Assembly (NCBI GenBank): GCA_037176705.1
Contig: CM073895.1
Span: forward strand, 4,922,551 to 4,986,550
DNA: 64,000 nt
Direction of reading: 5' to 3'
Origin: Molossus alvarezi
Lineage: Eukaryota > Chordata > Mammalia > Chiroptera > Molossidae
The notes under the pieces are model-generated. The model was not told the origin of the DNA. It did not search any database and worked only from the letters and a program-made list of their open reading frames with translations. This document shows positions 43,501 to 54,759 of this stretch, piece after piece; position 1 is the first letter of the stretch, and each line of letters starts with the position of its first letter. A program made the position numbers and the translations under genes.

Positions 43501-44863
43501 TGGAGCTGCTTACACCTCTGCATTTCACAGGCCGGCTGGCTTTCTGAGCGGTTTGTGTGATTCTTAGTTCAAGGGCTCCCCCTTCTGTCGGTGTAGCACA
43601 GTGCAGCTATTGAGCGGTTGGCTTTTGTGGCAGGGGGTGGGCAGGGGTGAGGGGGGAAGCCTGTGTCCTTGGATTTATTACTGCTGTTGTTTTGTGGGTT
43701 CCTAAATGTCCCTCTCTTCCTTTGTCTACGTTTACTGTGCACTTTCCCGACGACGCCCACCCCTCCTTCACCAGGCCCCCTGCCCCCTCTGCCTCGGAGC
43801 CCAGGCCCACCTTCAAGCCCCCTTTCTGTGGTCCGTGTTCTGGCCTGTCTGCGTTCTTCAGTGTCACTTCACTAATTTTTGGTCACTCCTGAGCCCTCTG
43901 AACGTGGCATGGGGACCCTTTCCACGCCCCCGCGCAGTTTGCAAGGTTTTGGGTGGGAATCAAGAAAGAGCGTCACTGGACGTTAGTGTTTATTTTCCTA
44001 CCTACGGGCAGTTTTATGTTCACGGTGTCTCTCTGCCAGTGATGCTCAAGTCGTGGGTTGCGTGTGGTTTTATTGGTTCTTGTCGACCTGTGTTGCTTTC
44101 GGAGGCTGTGTCGGGAGACTTCGATTTCCGTGGCCGTCATTACCTTGGCTCCTGGGAAGACGCCTCAGTAGCATTTTTAGAGATTGTGCAGCGACATCGA
44201 TTTCAAGTATGATAGTAAAAGTATTTTTGTATTAATGTACACACATGAATTTTGAAGGCATGCTTGAAAAGATATATTCTCTTAGCGGAGTTAAGCATCT
44301 CCCCCGTGAGCTTATGCGCACGCTTCATCTGTTCAGCCAGCCCTTCCTCATCGATACTTTAGGTGGATATTGGGGAGTCATTGCTTTCTGTTTTTAGGGG
44401 GCCGACTCACTGAGACTTTTACTGTTGGGGTGGCGCACAGGAGGGAGGATTGCCGCTCTGTGTCAGAGGCCAGTGTGGTCTGGTCCGTGACGTGCACGTG
44501 CGTGGGTGTTGATCACCGATGGCCTGCTCACCGCCCAACCACACCTGTCCAGTTTCATGCAGGGCTCAAAGTGGGGTGACTCAGATTCAGCTCTGCAGGG
44601 CTCCGGGAGGCAGCTCGGCACCTCACACGTTGCAGGGGCTTATGAATGTTCGTGGAAGAAGTGAATTGAGTGTCTTCGTTTTGAAAACAGAGCACCTGTG
44701 AACTATTAGAGTAGGAAAACCCAGGGCCCTCGGAGGAGAGGGGGAGCTTGCAGAGGGTCTGTGCTTTGTCCCGGGGAGCAGCAGAGGGAGCTGGGCATGT
44801 GGGAAGTTCCAGTTACAAACCCCCTTTGGAAGGAGGGGCAGGCCGGCTGCAGGCTCATGTCCG
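43501..44863. other. Unique sequence
   Basis: No repeat or gene recognised. Plus-strand frames at 43706-44212 (168 codons) and others show no known domain. Confidence 0.3.
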
Positions 44864-44911
44864 GGATCCTGGCGGATCCTGGCTTCCTGGCGGATCCTGG
44901 CTTCCTGGCAC
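44864..44911 (+). repeat. Short tandem repeat, ~19 bp unit
   Basis: 'ggatcctggcttcctggc' repeated about 2.5 times. Confidence 0.85.
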
Positions 44912-45220
44912 AGTGCATGCTCACTGGAGCGCCCAGGTCATGGGCACAGTCTCTGTCTCCCCAGACGCCACCTGGGTCTGCTCATTTGGTGTCCTCAGAG
45001 TGCTGCCCATCTTCTCTTTCTCTGTGGGTTCCTGGAAAGGTACCACCTCAACTCTGCCACAGGAGGGGCAGGTGCCCCCAACAGCTTCCCCAGAAGGACA
45101 CTGCCTAGGTCTGAGCTGCCTGTTTAACGGTGATCTGGAGCCGAGTTGGACAGGGACTGTTCTGGATCCTCACGAATCCTCCCGTCCAAAGATGGTGGGT
45201 CAGGTCTAAGAATGTCCTTC

Positions 45221-45732
45221 AGCCTCTGGGCAGCACCTCATCCCCTCAAGTCCACCCCTCAGCTTCCACACAGCACCCCATCCCCTCAAGCCCACCCCTC
45301 AGCTTCCACGCAGCACCCCATCCCCTCAAGTCCACCCCTCAGCTTCCACGCAGCACCCCATCCCCTCAAGTCCACCCCTCAGCTTCCACGCAGCACCCCA
45401 GCCCCTCAAGTCCATCCCTCAGCTTCCACGCAGCACCCCATCCCCTCAAGTCCACCCCTCAGCTTCCACGCAGCACCCCAGCCCCTCAAGTCCACCCCTC
45501 AGCTTCCACGCAGCACCCCAGCCCCTCAAGTCCACCCCTCAGCTTCCACGCAGCACCCCCTCCCCTCAAGTCCACCCCTCAGCTTCCACGCAGCACCCCA
45601 TCCCCTCAAGTCCATCCCTCAGCTTCCACACAGCAGCCCCTCCCCTCAAGTCCACCCCTCAGCTTCCACGCAGCACCCCAGCCCCTCAAGTCCATCCCTC
45701 AGCTTCCACGCAGCACCCCAGCCCCTCAAGTC
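45221..45732 (+). repeat. 40-bp minisatellite, 12.5 copies, no length variation
   Basis: Copies begin at 45231 and every 40 bases to 45711, with no insertion or deletion. Unit: 'cagcaccccatcccctcaag' followed by 'tccacccctcagcttccacg'. Only a few positions vary (T/G/C after 'cagcacccc(a)', C/T in 'tccacccctc', G/A at the unit end) and the variants are mixed among copies. Because 40 is not a multiple of 3, all three frames share one 40-residue peptide period. This produces the 292- and 215-codon open frames at 45130-46008 and 45146-45793; no gene is called. Confidence 0.97.
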
Positions 45733-46698
45733 TGGCATCACTTTTCCAAATTTGGGTGCCAGCCTCCCCGAATGCGCAGACAGGGGCACATGATCAAGAC
45801 TAGTCAGACGTGTGAGAGCCAGGTTTCTGGGGAGGGGGGATTTCAGTCACTAAGGCCTCTTGCTCCATCCTCCGACCCCTCAGACTGGCCGGGCCATCTT
45901 TCTCATCTTGTCACGCGGCATCGGCGAGGCCTGGCCCACCAGGAATTCCTGCTGGGCCCTGGGAGCCTGCCGGGCACCAGCACACATTACTGGAATGCTC
46001 TCCTTTGAACCCCTCATGGGTAACATCCGAGGCAGCCCCCAAAGGTCGACGCCACACCAGAATCTATGGGTGACGGGGGCTCTGTGGCCATTCTCCCAGG
46101 ACCTTATTAGAAAAATCCGTGGACAGAACTGTCGTTCGTGGCATCTGCTTACTCGCTCATTCATTCATTCACTCGCATGTCAGTGAGTGTTGCTGCTCCC
46201 GCCTTGCACCCCAAGCTGCTAGACTCTGAGGACGAGAGCGGCTCGGGGCTCATGCCTGCAGGGAGCTTTGAGGACAGCGTGGTTCCTGTGATTGTGCAAA
46301 TCCGCAGCGTGTGTTGGCCTTTGAAGGAGGAAGTCCGTCCAGAGTCAAACCTGTTCAGTTTTGTTAAACAGAAACGTCTGCAGATTCCTCTGGCTGTGGA
46401 CTGTACAGGTCGAGCCGGGACCGGTGCTGCGGCACACCCGGTCTGTCCAGTGCGGCCACTGGGGTCGCTGTCGGGAGCGTGGGCTTGGTGGAGGCAGATC
46501 CGGGCGAGAGCCCCAGCTCTGCTGCTCGTAGGCGTGGCATCGGGGCCACACGCCCTCGCCGGGCTTTGGTTTTCTCATGGGCGGTGTCGGGAAAATGATT
46601 CCCGTGCTCATGGGAGGGTGTATAGGTAAAGACCTGGAAGTTTACCCCACGGTCAGGAAAGACGTTGGCGGCTTTGTGCCGTCAACATGTGTACTCGT
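45733..46698. other. Unique sequence with possible old L2/MIR pieces
   Basis: A weak L2-like 'tcattcattcattcactcgc' lies at 46158-46177 and a weak MIR-like segment on plus at about 46490-46625 ('ccagctctgctgctcgtagg' then 'ttttctcatgggcggtgtcg'). Otherwise unrecognised. Confidence 0.35.
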
Positions 46699-46852
46699 AT
46701 GTGCACACACATGCATGCACGCACATAGGTGCACGCACATAAGCGCGTGCACGCACACAGGGGCATGCACACAGGGGATGCACACACACAGGTGCACACA
46801 AGCGCATGCACGCACACAGGGGCACACACACAGGTACACACATGCACACAGC
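46699..46852 (+). repeat. GCACACA-rich imperfect microsatellite
   Basis: Units like 'gcacgcacacaggggcatgc' over ~150 bp. Confidence 0.88.
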
Positions 46853-48027
46853 ACCGGCTCTCCATAATCCTGGCCTGGGAGGCAGAAGTAACAGCCTCTG
46901 AGAAGTCATCAGAACTGCTGGGTCCCCAAATGCGGGGCAGGACGCCGAGTCCCCATGATGGGTTGTTGGACTGATTTGCCACCAGACACATTGCGCAGGG
47001 TTCTTCTTATGCCAGTTAGATCTGTGAAATGGACCGAGCATGATTTCCAGCTAAATGAAACACTTTAGGGCCATCAGCTAAATAGAGGATGCTTTGGGGA
47101 AAATCCCTTGAGTGTTATGTCAGACAGGCAGTGGGACCCTGGGGGCTGTGCTCCTCTGTTCTTCGCTGGCTGATGACGCATCACCTGGGCGGTTCCTTGG
47201 GTGTCTGTGGCTGTGAGGGCCTGCGCTCCACGTCCTAACGAACTCGGAGGGACCAGAGATGACTCCTCTGGAGCACTTGGTCCCTTCTGCACTCCGCTCT
47301 CCCTCTCCCGCCCCTTCTCTCCCTTCCTGTTGCCCGACTCTGGCACTACAGAATATTATTTAGGAAAGTCACATTGTCCTCTAGCCCATTCCCACTCCCC
47401 CCACCCTGTGAAATCGTGTCTGTGCCTGGGGCCGGGGAGCTTGTGCTTTTATGGGCTGGAGGGTCATGCATCCTGGGCCCTCCCTGGAGAGTACGCACCC
47501 CTGTCTCTTTGTTCCCAAGGCGGGTGGCTGCCACGTCAACAGCTTCATCTCTGTGCCCTCTGCAGATATCCTTACAGATGCCTCTTTCTTTATGGGGCTG
47601 ACCCTTGCTGGGCCAGGAAGTGCCTGTTGGCCTTCCAGCCGTCACAGAGGGAACTGTCAGGCCGACCACAGGGACCCCATTCCTGGTCCGCTACATGCTG
47701 GCTCTGCAGCGGGGCAGGCTCATCCCTCAGGTCTCAGTTCCTCCTCTGTGTGGGTGGAACTCCAGCCTCACAGGGTGTGAAGGTGTGCAGCAATGCTCCC
47801 GAGATGCCCCGTGCACTGCCTCGCACAGAAGGGATCGGAAAACACCAGCTCGCTCTTCAGGCCAAGTCCGTCACTTCCTCAAGTTCTTGGACTGTTTCCT
47901 TCTAGATCTGCTTCCCTGGCTGGCTGGTACCCTCACTCCTCCCTGCCCCTGCTTAACACCCCCTGAGGACATTTTATCATGGGCCACAGCTTAGGAGTTT
48001 ATCTTGTCCTTTCTTATCTATTCATCC
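46853..48027. other. Unique sequence
   Basis: A 234-codon plus frame (47201-47905) is the longest here. It shows no family resemblance and competes with other frames on both strands, so it is not called. Some stretches may be decayed L2. Confidence 0.3.
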
Positions 48028-48530
48028 ATCTACCCATATGTCCCTCTAACCATCCATCTCTCCACCCATCCATCATCCATCCATCTACCCCTCCACCCAC
48101 CCATCCATTCATCATCCATCCACCCATTTATCCCTGCATCCATCTCTCCATTTATCCACCCCTCCGCCCCTCCCTCCCTCCACCTATCCATCCATCCATC
48201 CATCCATCCATCCATCCACCCCTCCCTCCCTCTGCCCATCCATCCCTTCACCCATCCATCATCCATCCATCTACCCCTCCACCCATTCATCATCCATCCA
48301 CCCATCCATCCCTGCATCCATCTCTCCATTTATCCATCCCTCCGTCCCTCCCTCCCTCCCTCCACCTATCCATCCATCCATCCATCAATCTACCCCTCCC
48401 TCCCTCTGCCCATCCATCCCTTCACCCATCCATCATCCATCCACCCATCCATTCCTGCATTCATCTACCCATCCATTCATCCCTTTGTCCATCCATGCAC
48501 CCACCCACCCACCCACCCACCCAACCTTGT
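48028..48530 (+). repeat. (CATC)n array with ~180 bp higher-order repeat
   Basis: Besides the CATC tetramer, a longer block ('ctctgcccatccatcccttc' through 'catccctgcatccatctctc' and 'catttatcc') is seen twice and partly a third time, about 175-180 bp apart (for example 48231 and 48407). Ser/His/Pro-rich frames of 179-221 codons are repeat translation. Confidence 0.93.
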
Positions 48531-48850
48531 TTCATTTACTTAGTGATTTATTGGGTGTTTCCTACATGTATATACCAGACTGTCAGAAGCAAAGCAGATT
48601 CAGTGTCTGCCCTCCCTAAGTGTACAGTCCAGCAGAGAGAGTAAGGTAGGAAACAGCTGTGTGTGTATGTGTGTGTTGGGGGTGGATGCCAGGCAGGGAG
48701 AGTAAGGACTGCTTGGGAAATGACTAACGAGATCACCACACCTAGTCCAGCGGGTCAGGAAGGCTTCATGGGAAGAAGTAACTCTTGCCTCCTTGACCAC
48801 GTCTAAGCAACTTGAAGACGGAGGTGTCTCAGGGCTTTAGGAAACCAGCA
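48531..48850 (-). mobile_element. LINE-2 3' end fragment, antisense
   Basis: 'gtgatttattgggtgtttcc' then 'gtgtctgccctccctaagtg' and 'gtcaggaaggcttcatggga' follow antisense L2 order (ttattgagcacctac...ctgccctcaaggagctta...aggaaggcttcctggag). The CATC array sits at its 3' edge, a common origin of such arrays. Confidence 0.6.
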
Positions 48851-49079
48851 TCATCAGCTGGCAATCAGCCGAGTGCCCGTGCTTTCTATGAGGTACCAGG
48901 GTTACAGAGAGAGACGGAGATACAAAATGAGTAGAATGTGGAGGAATGGTTAGCAGATGCTTGTTCAATAAATTCGTGGGTGAATGTGCCTTTGCTGGGC
49001 TTCTATTTGCTAAGAAATCCTCCCAGCACTTGATAAATCTCTGACTCCCCACGAATAAGGAGCTTAGAAGGGCTCACTG
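48851..49079. other. Possible further old L2/MIR-type sequence
   Basis: 'ttgttcaataaattcgtggg' resembles an L2-type 3' terminus on plus. Surroundings too diverged to bound. Confidence 0.35.
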
Positions 49080-49200
49080 GAGTTTTCACTCGGCTCATGA
49101 ATATGCAAGCGGGCCTCCTTTTAATCTCAAATTTGATTTATTAGACGTACTTTAATTTATTTATTAGATCTCAGTTTTTTGTTTGGGTCTGTGAGAAATT
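49080..49200. other. AT-rich unique island, candidate conserved noncoding element
   Basis: 'ccttttaatctcaaatttga' with 'tttattagacgtactttaat' and 'ttatttattagatctcag': non-repetitive, AT-rich, GC-rich flanks. Homeodomain-type cores present. Confidence 0.3.
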
Positions 49201-51043
49201 TAACAAAGGCATCGTCCTGTCTTCAGGGTGGTGGGTGGAGGGTAGACAAGGCAGTCAGCCAGGTGGAAGATTCCCGAATACCAGGACCAGCCTTGAAGAC
49301 CGGGTTGCTGCTGGGCTTATGTTGACCCCAGGATAGTTATCATTACCATCAGTACCATGGACCGTCACGATGGGCTCATCATGTAGTCCTCACCTTGGCT
49401 CGTGCAGTGCCTTTATGTGAAACCAGAGAGCTCGGACCATCCTCGCCTCTCCTGTAGGAGCCAGGTCACCTCCCTGCAAGGTGGGGTGGTAGTTCTTGCT
49501 GGCCTCGCTTTGTAGTCAGAGAGACTGGCTGGGTTGAAATTGCAGTAGCTGCTCAAGGTCAGGCTGTGAGCCAGAGCTTTCTGCTGGATGGCGTGCATTT
49601 GCACCATCTGCAGCCCCGTCCGTTGGCAGGGGCACCACGGTGGGGGGCTCCGCTTCACCCAGCGGGCAGAGGAGGGACCAGGGGCTGCCGAATGCCAGCA
49701 GGTGTGTCCCCCTCCCAGGGAGGTTCACGACAGGAACGTTTTCTAAAACGATTTCCACGTGCCAAACTTATTTTTAAAGGAGCTCGGCCGTGCACCGGTT
49801 TATCTTTAAGCCGGATCGTCCTTTGAAAACTCCGGTTTCTCTGCCCTGCTGCTTTCTGCCCAAGGGTGGGGCCTGCTGCGCTGGAAGGGGGCTGCGGGCT
49901 GCGGGCTGTGGGGCAGCTTCCTGCCTCCTGCGGTCAGGCGATGGTCCCGGGCAGGCTCCAGGGCCCGTGAGGCTCTGGCGTGGCTGTTAGCGGACCCACC
50001 GCCCTGCTGGCCCGGTTGCCCAGGACCCAGCGTAGTGGCTACTGCATGGCGTGTGGGTGGACCCTGGCACCCTGCCCAGCACACTGCAGCTTCATGTGCT
50101 GCCTCTCCATGGGCTGCTGCTGGGACGAGCCTCCGTCTCCACGCCGGCAGAGTGACGGCGAGCAAGGGCCTCGACCCTCCGCCGTCCTCGGGGAGGTTGG
50201 AGAAGAGTCTAGAAGTGTCAGGAAGGAGCTAAAGGGTGCCAGCTGGACAGGGGTGCCTCAGGCTGGTGCAAATGCTCCCCAAGAGTGAAATCTTTTATTC
50301 CCCCACAAACCCCCCTCCTCTCCCACCACCCTCTCCCTCTGCCCCCAACAATATCCTGGGAATGTCTCTGACCAGCAGAGGGAATCAGTTTCCTGAGGCT
50401 TTGGCTTTCTGGAGCTTGAAGCTTCTCCTTCCCCCGGGGAGGTGAGCTCCTGGGAAGTTGAGTCACCCGTGAGGAGTAGCGAGTGCCACACGGGGGGTGG
50501 TCGATGCCTGCCCAGGAGACTCAGAGAGCGCCCCGATGTTCCGCACCATCGCCGGGGCAACTCCTCTGCCATGGTCTCCTCCCCGGGGAAGGTCACAGTC
50601 ACAGATGCTCAGACTGTCTTAGGCTCCAGGTCCTGTCCAGTGCAGAAGTGTGCCATCCACTGTCCCCAGGGAAGGGCCCGGCCCCTGCTGGGAGGTGGCG
50701 AGCACGGGAAAGTTGCTCCCGCACCTCTGAGTGCGGCCCGCGGCCGGCTCCCGACCCTCATGGCCCCGCTCCCTCGCCTCCAAGGCTGAGACCCCCCAGC
50801 CCTCCTGGGATCGACCACAGGGCACAGGGGTCCAGGGGCGTGTCAGGTGCAGCCCCGTGCCTGGTCCACAGCGGCTCTCAATGGACTCTGCTCCTTTCTT
50901 TCTCCGGCTTCAAGTTTCCTGCCCCAGGTCACAGGAGGGTCCAGCAGGCTTCTTACTCCGCTCAGCAGATACCCTCCTCCAGGCCGGCGCTGGTCTCAGG
51001 AGAGCCGTTCTGGGGGTCGGCAGGGGGTGTGCACGCTGAGGCT
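49201..51043. other. Unique GC-rich sequence
   Basis: GC-rich with many overlapping frames on both strands (up to 273 codons at 50483-51304, which ends inside a minisatellite). No domain recognised and no exon bounded with confidence. Confidence 0.3.
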
Positions 51044-51174
51044 GCCCCCCGAGTCCCGCGTGCCGGCCCCCCGAGTCCCGCGTGCCTGCCCCCTGAGTCC
51101 CGTGTGCCGGCCCCCCGAGTCCCACGTGCCTGCCCCCCGAGTCCCGCGTGCCTGCCCCCCGAGTCACCTGCCCC
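51044..51174 (+). repeat. 22-bp GC-rich minisatellite, 6 copies, exact spacing
   Basis: Core 'gagtcccgcgtgcc(g/t)gccc': GAGTC occurs at 51051, 51073, 51095, 51117, 51139 and 51161, exactly 22 bp apart. Rich in CpG. Repeated 'RVPAPRVP' and 'GAGTRDSG' peptides in frames across it are repeat translation. Confidence 0.95.
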
Positions 51175-52019
51175 TTGTGGAAATACAGTCTCCTGCTTCT
51201 GGTGTGTGATTTCCGCTGGCCTGAAAGTCCTCCGGGGCCAGGTGCAGCGTGTGCAGCTTCACATCCCTTGGACGGGCACGGAGCGCTTTCTGTGCGCCTG
51301 CTGAACGAACCCCGTGACCTCCCCGTCAGTGCTATCTACACTCAGTGTGTCCTCACTGCTCACGGAAGAACACCCAGTACCCCCGGAGAGATATGACAAC
51401 ACCCCACAAATCCTCTGAAACCCTGTTCTGCAGGGACAGCCAAGGTCACGACTGCGAGACCCTCGTTCGGCCAGCCTTGTCCACGTCCCTGTGTGTATGC
51501 CAAGTTCTGGATCTGTAAGAATTTTATATCAGTGAGACCCTACCCCAGGTGCGAATTTGCTTTTTTTTTTTTTTTAAACTCACGGAATTCTTTTCACGTC
51601 AATACATATAGACAGGCACTCCTTTTTCTACTAACCGTGTACTCCTCCGTCGGATCGGTACGCTGTGACTCACCCCCAGGGCAGTTCCCTGAAGCGATTC
51701 GCCGGTGGTTTCCATGCGTCCCCGTCATAACCAAGGCCGTGAGGGATGCCACTCTGTGTCCGTCTCTGCGCCCCGGCCGCCCAAATTGGTAGGACCGGCC
51801 CCACCCTTTCACAAGCAGTAGACGGGACACTCATTTTCCCCTGTGAGCCCCCCCTTGTCAATGTTTCCAGTTGCTTATCTGTGGGCCGGTGTCCCGGGGG
51901 GCTGCTGACCCCACGGAAGCAGGACCCAAGGTGGGAGTCCCAAGCCAGAGAACGCTTTCCATCTAAGGTCATCGCGGGGCTTTCTACCTCCCGCTCAGCC
52001 ACCTCGCTCCCCTGGCAGT
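51175..52019. other. Unique sequence, partly L1-like
   Basis: 51560-51720 ('ttcttttcacgtcaatacat', 'actaaccgtgtactcctccg') could be a decayed antisense L1 3' region; otherwise unrecognised. Confidence 0.3.
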
Positions 52020-52210
52020 AAAACCTCGTTTTCTATGAAATGATGTGTCTGACATTTACCAAAATTTTATGTGACAATTTGGAAGGAACGGGTTGCATTA
52101 AGCAGCCTTATTAATATTGCAGCAACGCGATTAGGGGAACATCATGGCCGTTAGACCATAGGGCTGTGATTTACGAGCTCTGGAGAGAGGCGGTGAGAGG
52201 TCTCTATTGA
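52020..52210. other. AT-rich unique island, candidate conserved noncoding element
   Basis: Contains 'ccttattaatattgcagcaa', 'gcgattagggg' and 'tgtgatttacgagc'. Non-repetitive, sharply AT-richer than flanks. Regulatory role inferred only. Confidence 0.3.
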
Positions 52211-52429
52211 TCAAAACACCGTCCGCACCTCGAGGGTGGTGCTGAGCGCTCTCGAAGAGCCTGGGCCGTGCGTCTCCGTCTGGGGAGGACCGCGGGACTC
52301 GGGGGCATCTGACACCGAGAGTGTTTCAGCTCAGGGAGCCCCTCTGTCAGGCACTGGGATGGTTGGGTTGGCCTTTAGAGTCTCTGCACAGCGTGGCCAT
52401 CTTCTGAGCGAGCCAGCCAGGACAGTGGT
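52211..52429. other. Unique GC-rich sequence
   Basis: Nothing recognised. Confidence 0.3.
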
Positions 52430-52545
52430 CAGAAAGGGCGGCCCGTCACCGCCGCGTGGACTTGGACACGTTGTCTAACCTCTGTGAACCTCGGAGCTCC
52501 ATCTGTGCATCTGGGGTGAGGGGCTACGGCTCAAAGTCCATGGAA
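52430..52545 (+). mobile_element. MIR SINE fragment
   Basis: 'cttggacacgttgtctaacc' followed by 'tctgtgaacctcggagctcc' and 'atctgtgcatctggggtgag' matches the MIR core (cttgggcaagttacttaacc, tctgtgcctcagtttcctca, tctgtaaaatgggg). Confidence 0.65.
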
Positions 52546-52898
52546 GACTCTGGAGCTGGTGCTGGGTGCTCAGAAGGAGGTACCAGCCCCCTCCCCCGAC
52601 CTGGGTAGCACCGCCACCTGGTTCCACTCATGGCCCCGAAGCTTTGGGTTTGAAGGAGAAGGGTCATGACCCACAGCCGCGCTTCGGGGCTTCCATCGCA
52701 GAGCCTTCTGAGGAGCAGAAGGAGCCCTTGCCGGCGACCGCGCTTCTGGGCAGCAGGAGTGAGGGTTGTGGTCAGGGGTGAGTGATGGCAGAAGGAAGAG
52801 TCTTTGAGGAGAGCTGATGGCCCAGCTCTGGCCCCAGCTGTCCCACTCCACCCCTTCCCTCCCCCACTCCAGGCTCCTGAGGCCGCTCAGTGCCCGGT
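52546..52898. other. Unique GC-rich sequence
   Basis: Nothing recognised. Confidence 0.3.
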
Positions 52899-53036
52899 GT
52901 CCTGGTGGCCACTCGGCGCCCCGCGTCCTGGTGGCCGCTCGGCGCCCCGCGTCCTGGTGGCCGCTCGGCGCGCCGCGTCCTGGTGGCCGCTCGGCGCCCC
53001 GCGTCCTGGTGGCCGCTCGGCGCCCCGCGTCCTGGT
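52899..53036 (+). repeat. 26-bp GC-rich minisatellite, exact spacing
   Basis: 'gtcctggtggccgctcggcg' followed by 'ccccgc'. GTCCTGG occurs at 52899, 52925, 52951, 52977, 53003 and 53029, exactly 26 bp apart. Very high CpG density. Confidence 0.96.
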
Positions 53037-54555
53037 GTGCTCGCTGTGGCTCCCTCTAGAGTGACCCTTCTTCCTCACAGCCCTCCCCAGACTGGTCACT
53101 CCTCGTGCAAAAGCTCCTTCCCTGCCCGTCTGCTGTCCTCTGGGACACCCCTGAATCTCCGTGCCTCGTCACCCCTCCATCTGCATCAAAGGTCACTGCC
53201 CTGTGCTGTTACTAACCCTGGCTGCAGTGTTGGGGTTCGCGGTCTTCATGGGAAGGAAATCGTTGGTCCGCCCACGAGGAGGTGATGGCTGCGGGTTCCG
53301 GCCTGGGGCGAGGGCACCATGCAGGCTTCTCTGGAAGCCCAGGACGGAGACCGGGAGAGACTTGTCCTGTCTCTGCCAGAAGCGCAGTTGAGCTGATTTT
53401 GGGGTGCACCCCACAGCCCCTGGGTGACGTGCCAGTTGGGCACAGAGACTTCTCGAGGCCTGCCCTACTGTGGGTGGACAGCGTCTTCCCTTCTGAAGGT
53501 TCCTCCCCTGAGCTCAGAACCACTGAGGTGGCACAGGAGTTATCCTGTCCCCAGGCACCTGCGCTCGCAGAGAGGAGGCTGATTTAGTCATGCAGCAGGG
53601 GGTTCCCACTCTGGGTCCACTCGAGTCTGCACATCCCATGGGAGCCCCATGGGTCCCCCCCCTCGGGAGGGGCAAGCAGCCTTGGCTTAGTGCCCTTGGG
53701 GGATCTGCCCCGTTAACATCCTCACCCTGCTGGTGGGTTCGAAGTTGGGAAGTAGCCAGAAGCCATCTAGGCCAGGTCTGGAGATGGGGAGCGGGGGGAG
53801 AGGAGAGGGTCGGAGCAGCAGGTATCTCGGGGCCCAGTGCCCGTCACGTGCTCAGCTACCGTGTGTGGGGGGTGAGGTGTTCCATTGTGGCCACTGTGTG
53901 ACTCCGAAGTCCTGAGGCCGGCGGGGGAGGCCGAACAGACAGGGCTGAATCCGGCAGCTCCACCAGGCAGCTGTGTGGGCTTGAGGCACTAGCACCTCTG
54001 AGACATGGTTTCTTCCCTTGGCGCTGACGAGCTACCAGCGGCTGCCGGGGGGGTCGTGCAGGTGAAAGGACCTGATCCCCTTGGCTGCCAACGGAGCAGG
54101 GACAGCTCAGCCTGCGTGCCCTGACGGGGGTCTGCATTGTGGGGAGGCCCCTCCCCTGGGGTGATGGGCCCAGCAGAGGGAGCAGAGCCTGTTGAGGGCC
54201 TCCTGGTCCGAGCACTCTTCCCCCGACCCCCAGCCCCCAGCCCCAGGCCTGCTGGGCCGACCAGCCCGTGCAGGGACTGCCCCTCCACCCGAGTTCCCTT
54301 CGTGGTGTCTGAGCCAAGGCACCTGGACACCCACAGGCGTGGCTGTGCCTGCTCTGGACAGTGGGGTCAGCCTGGGCAGGGCTCCCCGGGGTCCTCACTG
54401 GCCAGGACAAACCCACAGCTTCGTCCCGACTGTCCCGTTTGCTTTGGAACCCGAAGTCCGGTTCACTCCAGATGCCTGTTGATGCTTCGCACTAAAGATC
54501 AAAACAAAAGTTACCAGACCAACAATTTCTATTCTAACGCAGAGCCCCTGTCTTG
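53037..54555. other. Unique GC-rich sequence
   Basis: No repeat family or exon recognised; overlapping frames on both strands (up to 186 codons) without known domains. Confidence 0.3.
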
Positions 54556-54700
54556 GGTTCTTTCCTCTGCAGCACTCACTTACTTATTTATTGTGATCTA
54601 CTCAGTAAAGGATAAGCTCCCTGAGGACCAGGACGTCGGTGCCGAGCCCGTGGCGGAGCCTGGCAGTGGGGGCCACGGACACTGACATTCGCTGTGACCT
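54556..54700 (+). mobile_element. LINE-2 3' end fragment
   Basis: 'cttacttatttattgtgatc' then 'aaggataagctccctgagga' and 'ccaggac' fit the L2 3' area (ctagactgtaagctccttgaggacaggga). Ancient. Confidence 0.6.
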
Positions 54701-54759
54701 CTTCGGACGTTCCTGGAAGGTGCCTGGTGTTCCCAGAGCTCCCCTTGGCGGCGTCTTCC

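Noticed and set aside
45130..46008. 292-codon open frame rich in Pro/Ser/His
   Set aside because: Most of it lies in the 40-bp minisatellite, and the same peptide period appears in other frames. No start context, splice sites or homology seen.
48004..48644. Ser/His/Pro-rich frames of 179-221 codons
   Set aside because: Translation of the CATC array.
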